From: Amoebophrya sp. A120 | Taxonomy: Eukaryota; Sar; Dinophyceae; Syndiniales; Amoebophryaceae | Assembly (NCBI GenBank): GCA_905178155.1 | Contig: CAJINV010000013.1 | Location: 2,174,281-2,238,280, forward strand | DNA length: 64,000 nucleotides | Direction of reading: 5' to 3' | Part shown: positions 24,780-36,648 of the stretch, one piece after another | Position numbering within the stretch: position 1 is the first letter of the stretch | Layout of the letters: each line of letters begins with the position of its first letter | The notes under the pieces: generated by a model | The model's database searches: none | Seen by the model: only the letters and a program-made list of their open reading frames with translations | What the model was told of the DNA's origin: nothing | Position numbers and translations under genes: made by a program

Positions 24780-26009
24780 TCATTCTTCCGGTAGCAATCC
24801 CGAAACGCCACTGCTCATCTCCGCCTTGCTCGCCGTTCCGTTCGCTTTGTTGTCTTTTGCCTCCCCGTTAGCGGCGTTATTGCTTCCTTTACTGTCCGTT
24901 TTAGTCGACGTGCCGTTGTTCTTAGTGCTCGCTTTCATTTCTTTGTCCGCCAGCCCCTCTACTCTTTTCGCGTGCGCCACGTCTAGCTTCTGGATTTCCT
25001 TGAAAAAATGGTGCTCCTTGGACCGCATCAACTCGAACAACACCGCCTCCAGGGTGAGCACCATCGCGCCGGAGCTCTGCATCTGCCGCAGTGCGACCGC
25101 CCGGTCTCGCTTTCGCTGCGAAGACACGGCGTCTTCCACGACGCACACAGTCAGACCCAAGGATAGCAAGTCAAAGCACGTTTGCTGGACGCAGACGTGG
25201 GCTTCCCACCCACACAGCACGATCGCCTCGATTCCTCGGTTATGCTTCAACCTGAGTTCACATGAAAACGCGAAGAAAGTAGTTTTTAAGGGATCTAATT
25301 GAAGTGATATGATCTACAACAGTGTAGGATTTTTTTACGCTTTTGCGACGATGAATAAAGTTGAAGACGCTACGGAAAATAAAAAGGCCCCGGCGACGCA
25401 CGTAGCATAACAAGTTCCTTGAAATGAAATCATACTCAGCCAGGACGAAATTTCGGGTCTGGTCCGTAACCATACTAAAGTCGGTTTTTTCGCACATCAG
25501 TTGGCACAGGTCTTCGTTCTGCTCGAATTTTTCATCATCAAGGTCCTCAAACACCTCGGCACAGGTGTTCTGGAAAGCCTTCGGATATTGCTCCGTTACC
25601 AGCAACGGCTGCCGTCTTATGCAGTGCAAAAACTCAAAAAATGCAAACCTCGTTGCGCACGTCACGCAGACAAGACTCTGCGTAGTACAAATTTTGCTTT
25701 CTGCATCAGAACACAAAAAAGACTGTCTACGTTGTGACAAAGTCTTTGTCAGCTAATCCAGCATGAACGAAGAAAGTTTGATGTCCAAGCTTCTAGTATT
25801 AAAAATCCTGCATGCCGTTCGCATAATTGCGAATCACAAGAAGAACTTTTGCACTGCGTATTCCAGTGGTTCACCACCGCAGCTACGAGCGCTCGTGCCG
25901 CCGACAATGTTTGAGCATGTCCCAGGATCAAAGGCTCCAACCGTTTCTGCATGTCGCAGACGAAAAACGCGGTCTTTTCGAGCTCAAGACGTTTCACGGG
26001 CATCGTCAT
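24780..26009 (-). CDS. Isochorismatase-family hydrolase (ISOC1/2-like)
   Basis: Three exons (26009-25861, 25617-25436, 25251-24780) give 265 residues. The cysteine-hydrolase triad is visible: Asp19 in FFVCDMQ, Lys92 in EKTDFSM, Cys129 in WEAHVCVQQT. Family motifs PLLVTEQYPKAF and DAVSSQRKRDRAVALRQM are also present. Animal ISOC proteins with this layout are about 200 residues; here an Asn/Lys/Ser-rich tail of some 50 residues is added. No targeting signal is evident, so cytosolic is likely. The physiological substrate of ISOC1/2-type enzymes is not settled, so none is assigned. An introner separates exons 1 and 2; exons 2 and 3 are joined by a 184-bp GT-AG intron. ATG at 26009. Confidence 0.92.
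25618..25860. mobile_element. Introner, family-A-like (isochorismatase gene)
   Basis: 243 bp; inverted TATGCAGTGCAAAA and TACGCAGTGCAAAA ends. Flanking 5-mers CGTCT and TTCCA no longer match, but the 5-bp rule gives NHWKQPLLVTEQYP, the expected family spacing. Confidence 0.75.
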
Positions 26010-26716
26010 TTTGTTTGTTCGCGTTGTTTCTGCATATACTTTGAGAAATTAAAATTTTCCTTCACAGTCACATAGATGAAGAAGCCCGTACTAATATGAC
26101 ATACGATTTTACAGTGGAACAAACGCCTCCTCTACAGCGGGTCGATAATGGACAAGCGAGTGTGTGTAGGGTGGAGGGCTGTTTTACTCAAAATTACATC
26201 GCCCATCAGTCCTCACTACACAGGAAGCAGCCCGAAAATCCGTAAATCAGGCGCTCCGTCTTCGTCAGCCTCGGCACTGTGAAGACTGCAAACAAAATAA
26301 GAAGCAGCTGAACACGCAGCACCAGCACTTGCAATGCGGTGCGCGTTAAATAGTCGCCCCCGCATCACCCCGAAAAACGGCGGGGAAACATTTCAATTTC
26401 AATTATGTATTCGTTTCGGAAATACAATTTAGCGTTTGAGTTTGGCAGACATACAGATTGTCTTTGCAAGAAACAGACGGTCGAAGTTGATGAAACAGTT
26501 TAATATTGAATGATTCCTTCGAAACATGATCGATAAGTCTTGCATTTTTCCGACCGCGCAACCCAGCGCAGCAGTAGCTCCAACAGTCCTCGCAAAATGA
26601 CTGTTACGTGGTTCGTCTTCGTTGTTGACTCAGCGAAAATAAGTACGTAAATCGGCGAACCACCATCAGTATTCGTATCATTTTCCATTTCTTTTCTGCT
26701 CGTAGTACATTACCAC
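26010..26716. other. Intergenic, no feature recognised
   Basis: About 0.7 kb upstream of the isochorismatase ATG; nothing beyond short chance frames. Confidence 0.5.
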
Positions 26717-27389
26717 CTATTTCGGCATGCAGTATGCTGGTTCGCGTTTCTTGAAACGTTCCTTGGCCGAGTTGTGATAGGGCGACGGGCTCGGGTCGTA
26801 CTTTACATCCCAGGCCGGGTGCTCGGGGGGCGGGATGATGCCGAAGTTTTCTGTGAAGTAATCCTTCGTCAGAATGCGCTGCGTCTGCGGGCGCACGGCA
26901 GGTGACAATGTGCTCAACTCGGTGGAAGTGAACAGGCTGTTGCTGTGGCTGTTGCTCAACAAACTCGGAGGAGTTGTTGTACCAGCAGACTGATGTTGCT
27001 GTTGCGGGCTGGAAGTAGATGCAGCAGCCAACATTCCCGGCGCGTTCGGGGATAATGACAGGTTCTGGTTGGTGCTAGAGGAAGAGGAAGTTATCAAGTG
27101 CAAAAATGTCTGGGTCTGGAAGATTCTGAGACTTGTCATGCATGTTTTGTATGACCCAGAATGTCTGTAATGCACGACCTAGAATCACAGATTTTTAGAG
27201 GGCTTCCTGATGCCTATTCCGCATTACAAATGCCCTCTCCACGTAGCACAGTCTGGGCTCCTCTTCCTGGTCATGCAATACAGATTTTTTTGGAGTCCAA
27301 AGATAGCATGACAAGTTTGGATCCTTCCAGACCCAGACATTTTTACAGTTGATAGAAGTAGAGGCAGTACTACTCAGGAGCGGAATCAC
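26717..27389 (-). CDS. Ser/Thr/Gln-rich protein with conserved-looking C-terminus, 5' end unresolved
   Basis: The 3' exon (27091-26717) and part of an upstream exon (27389-27355) join across an introner. The product is Ser/Gln-rich (SSPQQQHQSAGTTTPPSLLS) and then ends in a better-structured segment (ILTKDYFTENFGIIPPPEHP, then KERFKKREPAYCMPK). Upstream of 27389 the frame meets a stop with no ATG, so a further 5' exon must exist or the gene is truncated. The composite repeat begins 85 bp further on and may have displaced it. Family unknown. Confidence 0.42.
27092..27354. mobile_element. Introner, family A (Ser-rich gene)
   Basis: 263 bp, typical family-A ends. Perfect GAAGT repeats at 27087-27091 and 27355-27359. 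Joins ASTS to SSSSTNQ. Confidence 0.86.
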
Positions 27390-27473
27390 GCGTATGGGCG
27401 ATTATGGAAGCAAAATCTTCAGCAAAGTCGAAAGCTCTAGGGATGTTTTTGCTCTAATCACATTCGGTTTTAT

Positions 27474-27688
27474 CGGATATCGATAAATATTCTTGAACTT
27501 TCGGACCCCCGCGCCCCCTTTGAATCTTCTCAAAAAAAACGAAGGGCGCGCCGGACATTCTTCTCAAGAGAAAAAGAGCGGGCGCGAGAAAGTTGAGGAA
27601 TTATTAGCACGACCCACAGCATTTTTCGGATTCAACAAGGGGCCCGGGGACGCACTCCCATTTGTTTAGTAATATTTATCGACATCCG
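27474..27688 (+). repeat. Left 215-bp copy of the composite repeat
   Basis: Differs from the right copy at only a few positions (for example GAGGAATT against GAGAAATT), suggesting recent duplication or gene conversion. Confidence 0.85.
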
Positions 27689-28194
27689 TACGGAATTCAG
27701 AAAGAAATCCAGAACAGATTTCCGCGGCTATTCTGCAGCGACCTCCCCCCATCGTTGCTCATTTTCCTGCGCTTTTTGCCGCGCCCCTTCTCGGCGCGCG
27801 TGGTTTTGCATTTGCTTACGCGCGACCTCCGGCGCGCCGCACTATTAGAGCGCTACTCTAAGGGGAGCCGCGTGGTCTCTCGCGAAGAAGAGCGAGGGCC
27901 CTCTTCTACTTCAAATAGATTAGCTTTTTGAAGACGAGGACCATCCGACTCGCGGGGCAGATTTTATTCTTCTCGCGGATCGTCCTCGTTTTCAAATAGA
28001 TCATCTTTTAGAAGAAGAGGGCCGTCCTATCTGCTTCTTCTCGAGGATCGTTTTTTCTTCAAAAAGAAAAGGGTCTCCCTCTTCGTGAAGCCCAAAGCGC
28101 GCCACGCGCTCCTGCGGAACTTTATCCCCGACGGCGTGACGCGTCGGGGGCGCGAAAAAAGCCAACGAGTCTGCCGGCTCGCGTTCAAGTGGTT

Positions 28195-28445
28195 GGCAGG
28201 TCTGGCATGCCAGACCTGCCAACCCAAAAACAAAAAAAGAAGAATTCTGATTCTTCTTTTTTTTCTTTTGGGCTGGCAGGTCTGGCATGCCAGACCTGCC
28301 AGTCGCCAGCGACGGCACAGTCGCGCCGTCAAGCCCAAAGCGCCGTCTGGCATACCAGACCTGCCAACCCAAAAACAAAAAAAGAAGAACTGTGATTCTT
28401 CTTTTTTTTCTTTTGGGTTGGCAGGTCTGGCATGCCAGACCTGCC
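28195..28445. repeat. Array of 26-bp perfect palindromes in the composite core
   Basis: A perfect palindrome centred on GGTCTGGCATGCCAGACC occurs at 28195-28220, 28275-28300 and 28420-28445; a partial copy lies at 28346-28366. Between copies are A/T-rich inverted tracts (AAAAAAAGAAGAA against TTCTTCTTTTTTT), so each unit can extrude as a nested hairpin. Confidence 0.85.
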
Positions 28446-28738
28446 AGTCGCCAGCGGGGGCGCACCCGCGCCGTCTTGGATGCTGCAGGGCTTGCTTTAC
28501 TAAGGAGCGGCACTGGCGCAAGCGTAGGACAGAACGCGGGGCGCGTCGTTTGCGCTCTTGTTTTCCAAGCCGTGCGCGGCCTCGCTCCGGCGCGTCGGAG
28601 GTCGCGCGCAAGCAAATGCAAAACCTCGCGCGCCGAGAAGAAGCGCGCCAGAAAGGTAAAAAAAACGAGACACGATGGGGGGAAGTCGCTGAAGAATAGC
28701 CGGGGAAATCTGTTCTAGATTTCTTTCTGAAATCCGTA

Positions 28739-28953
28739 CGGATATCGATAAATATTCTTGAACTTTCGGACCCCCGCGCCCCCTTTGAATCTTCTCAAAA
28801 AAAACGAAGGGCGCGCCGGACATTCTTCTCAAGAGAAAAAGAGCGGGCGCGAGAAAGTTGAGAAATTATTAGCACGACCCCCAGCATTTTGTGGATTCAA
28901 CAAGGGGCCCGGGGACGCACTCCCATTTGTTTAGTAATATTTATCGACATCCG
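28739..28953 (+). repeat. Right 215-bp copy of the composite repeat
   Basis: Same orientation as the left copy; ends 250 bp beyond the stop of the next gene. Confidence 0.85.
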
Positions 28954-29200
28954 ATTCATGTTTGACCACGCAGTTTTCTACTTGCACAATCATTCTATCG
29001 TGGTCCTCATGGCGAGGCTCTTCGCAGGTACTACCGACGATCACTTGTTCTTTCATCATTAAAGAAGATTTGGTTGGGCCGAATGCTCCACAAAGTCAAG
29101 TGGAACAACTTTTTGGATTACGACTAAATAACACTTACACCAGAAGAACTATGGTGAAGACTTTGATGATGACGAATATGATAAAGAACCTATCTACAAT

Positions 29201-31566
29201 TTACATCATCCCACCGTTGACAACTCGACTCAAGATTTTCCTAGCTGATAGCGGTTGGGGGGAGTCGTAGTTACCCCAACTGGAAGAACTCGGGGCCGCC
29301 ACCACCGCCGCAGCAGCTCCCAGCGATCGACCGCCAGGACTGCGGTGAGGTACACCTGGCGAGCCGGCGGAGTTTTTCGGCGCCGACGAGCCGCCATACT
29401 GCTGCAGATGAACGTAGTAGCCCTGCGGGGGTGGCGGAGAAGCGTTCGTGTTGATGACGCCCGTGCCCATGTCATACGGAGCATATGCAAGCAGGGAAAT
29501 AAACGAAGCTTAACATGCTCTCTGTCTTACTGTGGTACAACGAACCCCCGTTCACAAACTAACGCAGAGCAAGACAAATCCTTTTTTTTGCGGCCCGAAA
29601 AAGTGCAAGGTAACGATTGAGACGAAGCCCGTCGGGAGGGATCATACTTTGTGACTTTGTGTCGTGAACGCGACGTATAGAAGAGTTGCAATGCGGTCTA
29701 TTTTCCCCGATCGGATACTGGTACAACTGGAACTGTGCTGCTCGCGTCGAAATTGTTAGAAATTTCCCCCGTCGCCATATCGTAGGGTGGAAGCTGCGGT
29801 TCCGGCGCGGCATGCGTGGCAACTGCGGAAGGAGGTGGGAACGCTGCAATTTGCTGCTGCAGGCCCTGGCCGACTGGGGGTGGGCCACCACTACTCGTCG
29901 GCCGTAAGGCGACCGGCTGCATGTTGTATTGGCTGCTACTGGTAGAAGCGGGATGAACCACGAGGTTAGGGTTGCTTTCTGCCACGACCACCTGGTGGGG
30001 AAGCAGTTGTCCGACTTGTGATGCTTGGAGAAGAACTACGCGAGAACCTCCACCTTGCGGCTGTTGTACTACGACCGGCTGCTGGTTGTACAACACATTC
30101 TGGACATTCACTCCACTCGAAACGGCCCCCGACGACGTCCAAGAATACTGCCCCGCGGTGGGCGGCGCCAGGTAGATTCGGGGCTGCTCGCGCGTGACTT
30201 CTGCAGGAGCTCCAATAAATCGTCCAAAATTAGGACGACCGGATGCAGCTCCACTTCCGCTCGTCACGTGGTCTCCTGCTCTCGAGTTGTAACTGATGGT
30301 AGAATGGTTGCAGTTGCTGCGGATGTTCTTGACTCCGGGAAGTAGCAGGGGCTCCTTCTTCTTGGTCTCCTCGTTCCTACTTCCGTGCAAGAACGGAACT
30401 GCGTCGGTCGTGGAGTCTTTCCCTTCTTGCGCGCGCGAACATGTCCGCGTGGCGGGTGCAGAAAACTCGTCGCGATTTTTTCGCACGTTATCTTCGTCCG
30501 ATTCCGAGGTCTCTGCTCCACCGTGTTCGAACGAGTACGCCGACCGCGACCGCTTGTTGTACGCATGCCACACGACGTCGTGCGCGCGCCGCCCCCGCCG
30601 CGTCGCGTATTTCCGGCGAGTTGGTTTTATTTTCCTTCTGCCGGTAGAAGAGGCTCCAGGGGTGGTGTCGTAGATGCTGGAGGAGAAAAAACTGTTGCTT
30701 GTCCTCTTCCTGTATGGATTGCAAAAATGTCTGGGTCTGGAACTTTTCTAGACTTGTCATGCAGGTTTTCCATGATCCATATGGTCTGTAATGGAGGACC
30801 TAGCATGACAGATTCCGTGAGATCACTATCGTGCCTATCCTGCATGAGAAACTTCCTCTCAACTCGATCAAAATTGGAAGGCATTTGGGAATCACGCAAC
30901 ACAGATTTTTGCATGATTCAGATTTAACATGACAAGTTCCGACCTTCCAGACCCAGACATTTTTGCAGTTGATATCCCGCCATTGCAGTTCAAGTGGAAA
31001 TACAGCTGCTCTAGCCAGCTCAGAGACGGCGACGAAGTAGTTGCTCCTCTACTCGCGCCGGCGCTAGAAGAAGTTGTTGACGACGAACCTCTGTCTTGCT
31101 TTCCTGCGTGTTGAGCACGTTGCTCAGCTGCCGTCGCTCCTTGTGTTCTTGAAGATGTCGCCGCAGTAGTGGAAGAACTTGTTGCTGCACGAGTACTACT
31201 ACCACTACCCGACTGCTGCTTGGATTCCGTGCGGAGGTGCGCCGGCAGACAAAACGGATTCGCTCGGTTCACATGGTCCGGCCATCTCGCCTCCGCTGCA
31301 TTTGCGTTCTTCCACCGGTGATCAACCCGACTGGCGGTGACAAAGAACGGACCACGAGGTGAAAACAAGCAGTTTTGACCCGTGAGAAGTACTACTTCCA
31401 GGAGCGTAGGCACAGCAGTCGATAACAGCAACAAGAAGCACGAGATAGAAACGAACCAAGAATTGTTCTTGCTGTGGAAATGCGATCGCGATGCGAACCG
31501 CCATTCACTGCACTTTTCAAAACGATATGCGTGCGACATCGTCATCGTTCTGTCGGAGGGCAACAT
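29201..31566 (-). CDS. Ser/Gln/Pro-rich signal-anchored protein, unknown
   Basis: Exons 31566-30975, 30712-29718 and 29483-29201 give 619 residues from the ATG at 31566. A hydrophobic stretch near residues 37-62 (SWFVSISCFLLLLSTAVPTL) is a probable signal anchor. The rest is low complexity: Ser/Thr runs, a basic patch (GRRKIKPTRRKYATRRGRRA), Gln/Val/Pro-rich tracts (NQQPVVVQQPQGGGSRVVLL) and a Pro/Gly end. Total length is an exact multiple of three under the element-plus-5 rule at both junctions. No family recognised; type II membrane or exported. Confidence 0.55.
29484..29717. mobile_element. Introner, family J (Ser/Gln/Pro gene)
   Basis: 234 bp; ends TATGCAAGCAGGGAAATA and TATCCGATCGGGGAAAATA (inverted). 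Target repeats decayed. Joins VVP to AYDMGTG in frame. Confidence 0.62.
30713..30974. mobile_element. Introner, family A (Ser/Gln/Pro gene)
   Basis: 262 bp with intact inverted ends. Target repeats TCCTG and TCCCG (4 of 5). Joins LNCNGG to KRTSNSF. Confidence 0.83.
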
Positions 31567-32998
31567 TCATGTAGTTGAGAAACAGAAACTAACAAAACAC
31601 GAAGAAGCACAGCTCGAATAGTAAAACAGTTTTTCCACCACCTTTCTCCTACTCCTACCTCTGTGTTCCTCCCTGCAGCCTCTGCCACTTCTGCCCGTCC
31701 ACCTTTACGACTGTTGGCGGCGAGTCCCAATCAGTGTAGCATGTGTACCTACCGGCTGCAGTTTCATCTACGAGATTTTCGTTTTATTCGATCACTCCGC
31801 TTCAACAGCGGGTCAAGAATCTATTGGGATCCAGGTCCTCAAACTTTTTTGATGCAACAGCAGTACCGAAATCCCCACACACATGGAACCGGAGCAGGAC
31901 GACATTGGAACAATCGATATGAGCGTGGAATTCAACTGCCAGCTGTGCAGCAGGGCACAGGCTTCTTCATAATAGCCTTTTGTATTTATACTTCCCTCTT
32001 AATGAAACAGAAATCTCTCTTCAAGGTGCAGCAGCTACTGCCCGTTTTTTAATATCCTCCTTTTCTTCAAATCCAATCAGACTTTCCCATCAAATCTGCG
32101 GATCTTTGATTTCCGTCCTCCTGAGACAGGACGTCGGCTTCGTCTGAGGCGGATGTTAAAATGGACAATCGGGTCGTGGAAAAATATAGATAGTGCGCAC
32201 TACTCATTGAAAGAGCCACCTCCGCAGCATGGTGCGCCTGATGGCTTTGCAGAGGGAAGTAGTCAAAATTGCGAACGGGATGCTGCGCCACGGCTCTGGT
32301 CTTCATGACGCACAGCCAGCCACTAGTGCTGAAGACCAGAGTTGTGACGACATCCTATGTATAGCATTCCGAAAAACGATATGTCGTGTCACTTCATCAG
32401 CATTATGTATGATATGTGTCAAAAGCTGAAAGCAAAACATCGCTGTGTCAAAAGATGAAAGCGAAGTCCTCCGTCTGGAGAAAGAATGACGTAGTAGTTT
32501 TAGTTCCATGTTAAGTCCCGAAAATTAAAACAGTCGGCGCAAGGAGATTCTCAGAAGACCTCTGTCGTCCGGCGAGCCAGAAGTCCACGAGGTTACAACA
32601 CCCTACTAGCGCTACTCGATATTACGATTGCCTGCTGCAATAAAAAAAGCAATAAGCTCAAAGTTTTTGAATTCGAGTGATTACGTACTAAAGCAAAAGT
32701 GTGGATTCTGTGGCTGAGAGGGAACTGGAGCCGTGAGAACAAAGAAATATTACATATTAAATTTCACTACAAGTAGTTTCGGTCGCTTTTTCGATGCTCC
32801 TTCTCCGTACAGACAGTAAGAAACAGAATTCTAGAGCGGTATCCGCGCTTTCGCCGATATCGATAAAGTGCAACATGTATTGTGCAAAAGTGTTTCAATC
32901 AATTAAGAAAGTCGTACGAATACATAAAAAATGCAGATGAACAAGAAAAAAGAAAAATGCTCGAAATATAAAAGCAAGTGCGTAGATACTAGCCCGAT
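31567..32998. other. Intergenic, no feature recognised
   Basis: About 1.4 kb upstream of the Ser/Gln/Pro gene. Several 60-130-codon frames on both strands, none with a motif or the exon structure of the neighbours. Confidence 0.5.
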
Positions 32999-35408
32999 TT
33001 ATCGTCCACAGGAGGAAGATGAGCTCGGGGACTCTGGGGTCACACCACAATCCGGACCGTCTTCGTCAAAGCATTCCCAGGAATCCTGCCCCAGGTCGGT
33101 CGGGGCCACGGTGGGGATCGTGTAGTTGAGTCCCGTCTTCAGCACGTAGGGCCCGGTGTTGCGGCAGCTCGCGGTTTCCATCGCGGTCTCCGGCGGAAGG
33201 TCGGACTCGTATCAAAAGGAAAAATCCCCCCTCCCCATATCGAAGTGGACATCTGTGATGCAGGATTTGGGTAAACAAATCGGATTTGTCTTGCAGTTGG
33301 GCATCGCAGTCAGATCCTGGGCCTAGGTAGGGGCGTATAGGTCTATTTGCTTAGCATTGCAAACGGGCGCCCCCTAGGCGCAACAGCATGCCAAATCGCT
33401 TCCATAATGGTGCGGAAGCCTCTGCGCTTGTCTTCTTGCAAGACAGACGGGATCTGTGCCCTCAAATCAGCAACACAAATTTTCGGAAACATACCTTTTC
33501 GATATGGGGAGGGGGGATTTTTCCTCAGAATAACTCGAGGCCCCCAACGAAGGGGTGCAGGTAGGCCTGCCGCGCGGTGTACCTCCGGCAGTCGGGGAGG
33601 AGCAGAAACGACAAAAAGTTGGCCGGGTCATCGACGAGCGGAATATCCGGCTGCGTCCACTGCGCATAAAAAGGCTCGCTCATCTTCCTGTACGAGCCAT
33701 TATCCGGACCCCGATCCCGCGCGAAATTCAGCTGACTCTGAAAGTTCGGTCCAGCGTCCCGGGGTCCATACGAGACCTTCGCCAAGAGGCGAAGTTCGTC
33801 CAGCACCACCGCGACGCTCCAGACGTCCCACCGGTTGCTCCAGGCCTGCAACTTTCCCCCCCGGTGCCCGCGCCCGTAGTTGACATACTCCGGGGGCGCG
33901 AAGGCCGCCGTTGCCAGTGTGTTTTCCATAGCCGACATCAAGCCGGTCGGCGAGAAGCGAGACCCACCAAAATCGATCAGTTTGGCGCGGTTGTCGTCAT
34001 CCAGAACCGTGTTCTGGGGCTTCACATCGAGGTGCGCAACCCCTAGGTTGTGCATCTTCACCAAATCCAGCAGGATATCCTTCAGCACCTGTTTTTGCGC
34101 TGCGACTGTCAGGCCCTCCTTCCGGATCACGTCGTACAGATTGCCTCGGGAAGCATACACCTGATTGAAAACAATTGCGTGGTACGGGTGGCGCGAGTCC
34201 CCGTACACATCCGTCAGCTGCATGGCCGCCTCCGCTCCCACGGTCTTCTGCGCCATCATATTTACCACCTCATTCCGAGCAATCGTCTGGTAAAACACGG
34301 CCTGTTCTCTGGTGGTCTTGTTTTCGTCCCCTCCACACCCAGCTCCACCATCCGTCCCGTCGCGATAGTCATTTGGGTTGTTGGACACCGTGTTCGCAGA
34401 CTTTCCAACATATTGCCTCTGCTGCGGGGCCCGCGGGCTGCCCCCCGTGCTGCTCAGTAGCGCGATCTGTCCCTGCCAAACACCGCCCTGCTTCTCACTG
34501 AACCCTTGCCCCCCAAGAAATTTCACCTTCGTGTAATCCTGGTCCCAGTCCTTCAGCCACCCCGTGGTGTCGTTCCACCGCAGGAAGGCCCGCCAGTCCT
34601 GGGGAAAGGGGAATTCCGCATTTTCGGGGTCGGAAACACCCTGCATCTGGTACAGTTTTTGCACCTGCGCAACGTACCACTTGATCTCCTCAAAAAGCAG
34701 CAGAACGCTGTAGCGCCGGGAATTCTTGGGCAGCGGCTTTCCGATCCCCTGCTGATTTTCGGTACTATTTTTATCGCCGACGCTTTGCTTGTTCACAGTA
34801 ACCCGATTCACGTCTAGAAAGGCAAAGGCAGTCCCGTTGTTCAACGGAGCAGAATCCACGACCCCGTAAAGCCCATCGACTCCGCGCGTTGCTGCGGGCC
34901 GTCTGCCTGGTGGTCCGGCTTCGACACGCCGGTGCTCTTGCGTTTCTGCATCGAAGAGAAACCCGACGGTTTTGTGGGGCCCAGAGGAGATGAAAGCCGG
35001 CACTTGTAGTTGTTGTTCCATTTTATTCGACATCGACGTCCTTGTGTTTTCGAGCAGGGATGCAGAAGATGTTGAAATAAAATGTGCTGTCGTTGGCTCG
35101 TCCTGGTCGTGCGCAGTTGTTGTACTACCGGCATGATCTTCAGCATCTTCTTCTCGCTGTTCCTCACCACGATTGTTCTCAAGCGGTCTGGTGCTATAGA
35201 AGTCCTGGCTTGGTTCATCTACGACGACACCATCTTCCGGCTTGCGAGTCGCGGTCCACCGGACTACTTGCAACGCGTTTGCCGAGGAGTAGAAGTTGTA
35301 CAGATGCGGGGACGACATAAATTCGACGAGTACTGCAACTGAGGCCAAGAACCTTGTAGTTCCCCGCCGTGCCGCCGGCACCTCCAGGTGCTGGTGATTT
35401 TGTGTCAT
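32999..35408 (-). CDS. Secreted protein kinase, non-RD type
   Basis: Two exons (35408-33533, 33209-32999) give 693 residues. An N-terminal hydrophobic stretch (RFLASVAVLVEF, 20-30) suggests a signal peptide; a Ser/Thr/Glu-rich linker follows. The kinase core runs from about 293 to 620: glycine loop LGGQGF (298-303), catalytic loop HLDVKPQN (459-466, Leu in place of Arg of HRD), DFGGS (479), APPEY (504) and DVWS (528). The ATP-anchoring lysine of the N-lobe is not obvious, so activity is uncertain. The last 60 residues (Cys-containing, acidic, Ser-rich) come from the exon beyond the introner; without splicing the protein would stop two codons past the junction. A parasite effector kinase is inference. 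The start is the first in-frame ATG. Confidence 0.86.
33210..33532. mobile_element. Introner, family B (kinase gene)
   Basis: 323 bp; intact ATCAAAAGGAAAAATCCCCC ends, inverted. Perfect ACTCG repeats at 33205-33209 and 33533-33537. Joins FVGGLE to SDLPPE. Confidence 0.88.
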
Positions 35409-36648
35409 CTTCTTGTCGGCGACGGTATCTTTTCTTCGAGAGACCACAGGAGGAGGTCTCCTGGCCGTGGCCGCGCCGGTGGGCGGTTACAATAGTACAA
35501 CGACAACCCAGGAGCTACTTTTGAATTCGTCGTCCTCGGGGTGCAGAGGGAAGTGTTTCCGACGTTTACATCAAGCACAAATAGGTACGTCTACGTGATA
35601 TCCGGTTAAGTATGAAAAAAATTTAACTTTTATTTCTTACCAAAATAACAAGTAACTAACAGATCATCGAAAATTAGAATTGGGTGGTCGGCGGGCTCCC
35701 TCCAGCATGTTCTTACCACCTGGTTTCAGAATTATTTTGCGACTTTGACTTTCCATGAATTGAAGCTGAAATAAAACTGTCAGTATGTTCAACGGCACCG
35801 CCGGAGTACAGGCCAGGTGTATACAAATATCGAAGTGCAACTGCTAGAGCACGCAAGTTGTATCTGGCGCCAGCGGGGCTGCTTGAGACAACTCCCGAGG
35901 AGCACAAGTCAGCTCCAAAACCGATGCTCTGCGTTCTTACCATGGTTGAAAGTCGCACCGATTTCTACTGTTCCTACTTTTTCACACATTTTCAAACCGA
36001 TAGATGCTGCGTGACTATGGTGTGGAAAGAACGCGAGGCCGACTATGTGAAACAAACAGATGGAATGGCTCTCTGAGAAAGTGCACGAGAACTACTGTGG
36101 CACGCGCAGCACCGGCAGGGATGAAGAAAAGTAAACCATACACCGACGTCGGGCTTGCTTTGTCTTGAAAACAATGAGCTTCTGCTCCGCAGACGCACAG
36201 GCACCGAGAAGCGAACCATCTACGATGGTCACAACATTAAAAACCGACCACTCGTACTAAGTAGAGAACATTACCGATGAAGTTCTTCTTGTAGTACTTT
36301 TCGTGCATCATAGAGAGACCGAGAAATGAAGATGAGCATCAGGATTTTGCATACCCGGAACTATCCGTTGACACATGATGTCATCTCTTGCGGATAAACA
36401 ACATTCGCATGCTGGCGCAAGTCGACCTCTTGCAGCGGGTGCGGGTCAAACTGCATTGATTATTCTTTTTTCTGTAGCTGCACTTGCACTTTTACGTCCT
36501 CGCCAACATTTGTTCTTCGACGGCCTCCTTCAACTCCCGCACCCGGGAGATGAGGAATTATCAATCATTATTTCGCCTGGTGTGCTCCGCTTGAGGCACT
36601 TCTAAGCCCCGGCGCCGATTTTCATCACCGACCTCCTTCATCGCCGTT
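35409..36648. other. Intergenic, no feature recognised
   Basis: About 1.2 kb. No motif-bearing frame or element ends; contains the 5' flank of the kinase gene. Confidence 0.5.

Larger units (their letters stand above)
27474..28953. repeat. Composite repeat: two 215-bp direct repeats around a 1.05-kb inverted-repeat core
   Basis: Copies at 27474-27688 and 28739-28953 are nearly identical. Each begins CGGATATCGATAAATATT and ends AATATTTATCGACATCCG, so each is itself an inverted-ended unit. The core between them starts and ends CCGTACGG, with roughly 130-bp inverted arms (TTCAGAAAGAAATC and onward). No open frame with a recognisable transposase or reverse transcriptase is present. A non-autonomous element, or two insertions of one family around another, would both fit. 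Confidence 0.75.

Noticed and set aside
28195-28445. CRISPR-like array
   Set aside because: The palindromic units are separated by similar A/T-rich inverted tracts, not unique spacers, and the context is eukaryotic.
27474-28953. LTR retrotransposon reading of the composite repeat
   Set aside because: The direct repeats are inverted-ended units, the interior is inverted rather than coding, and no reverse transcriptase or primer site is visible.
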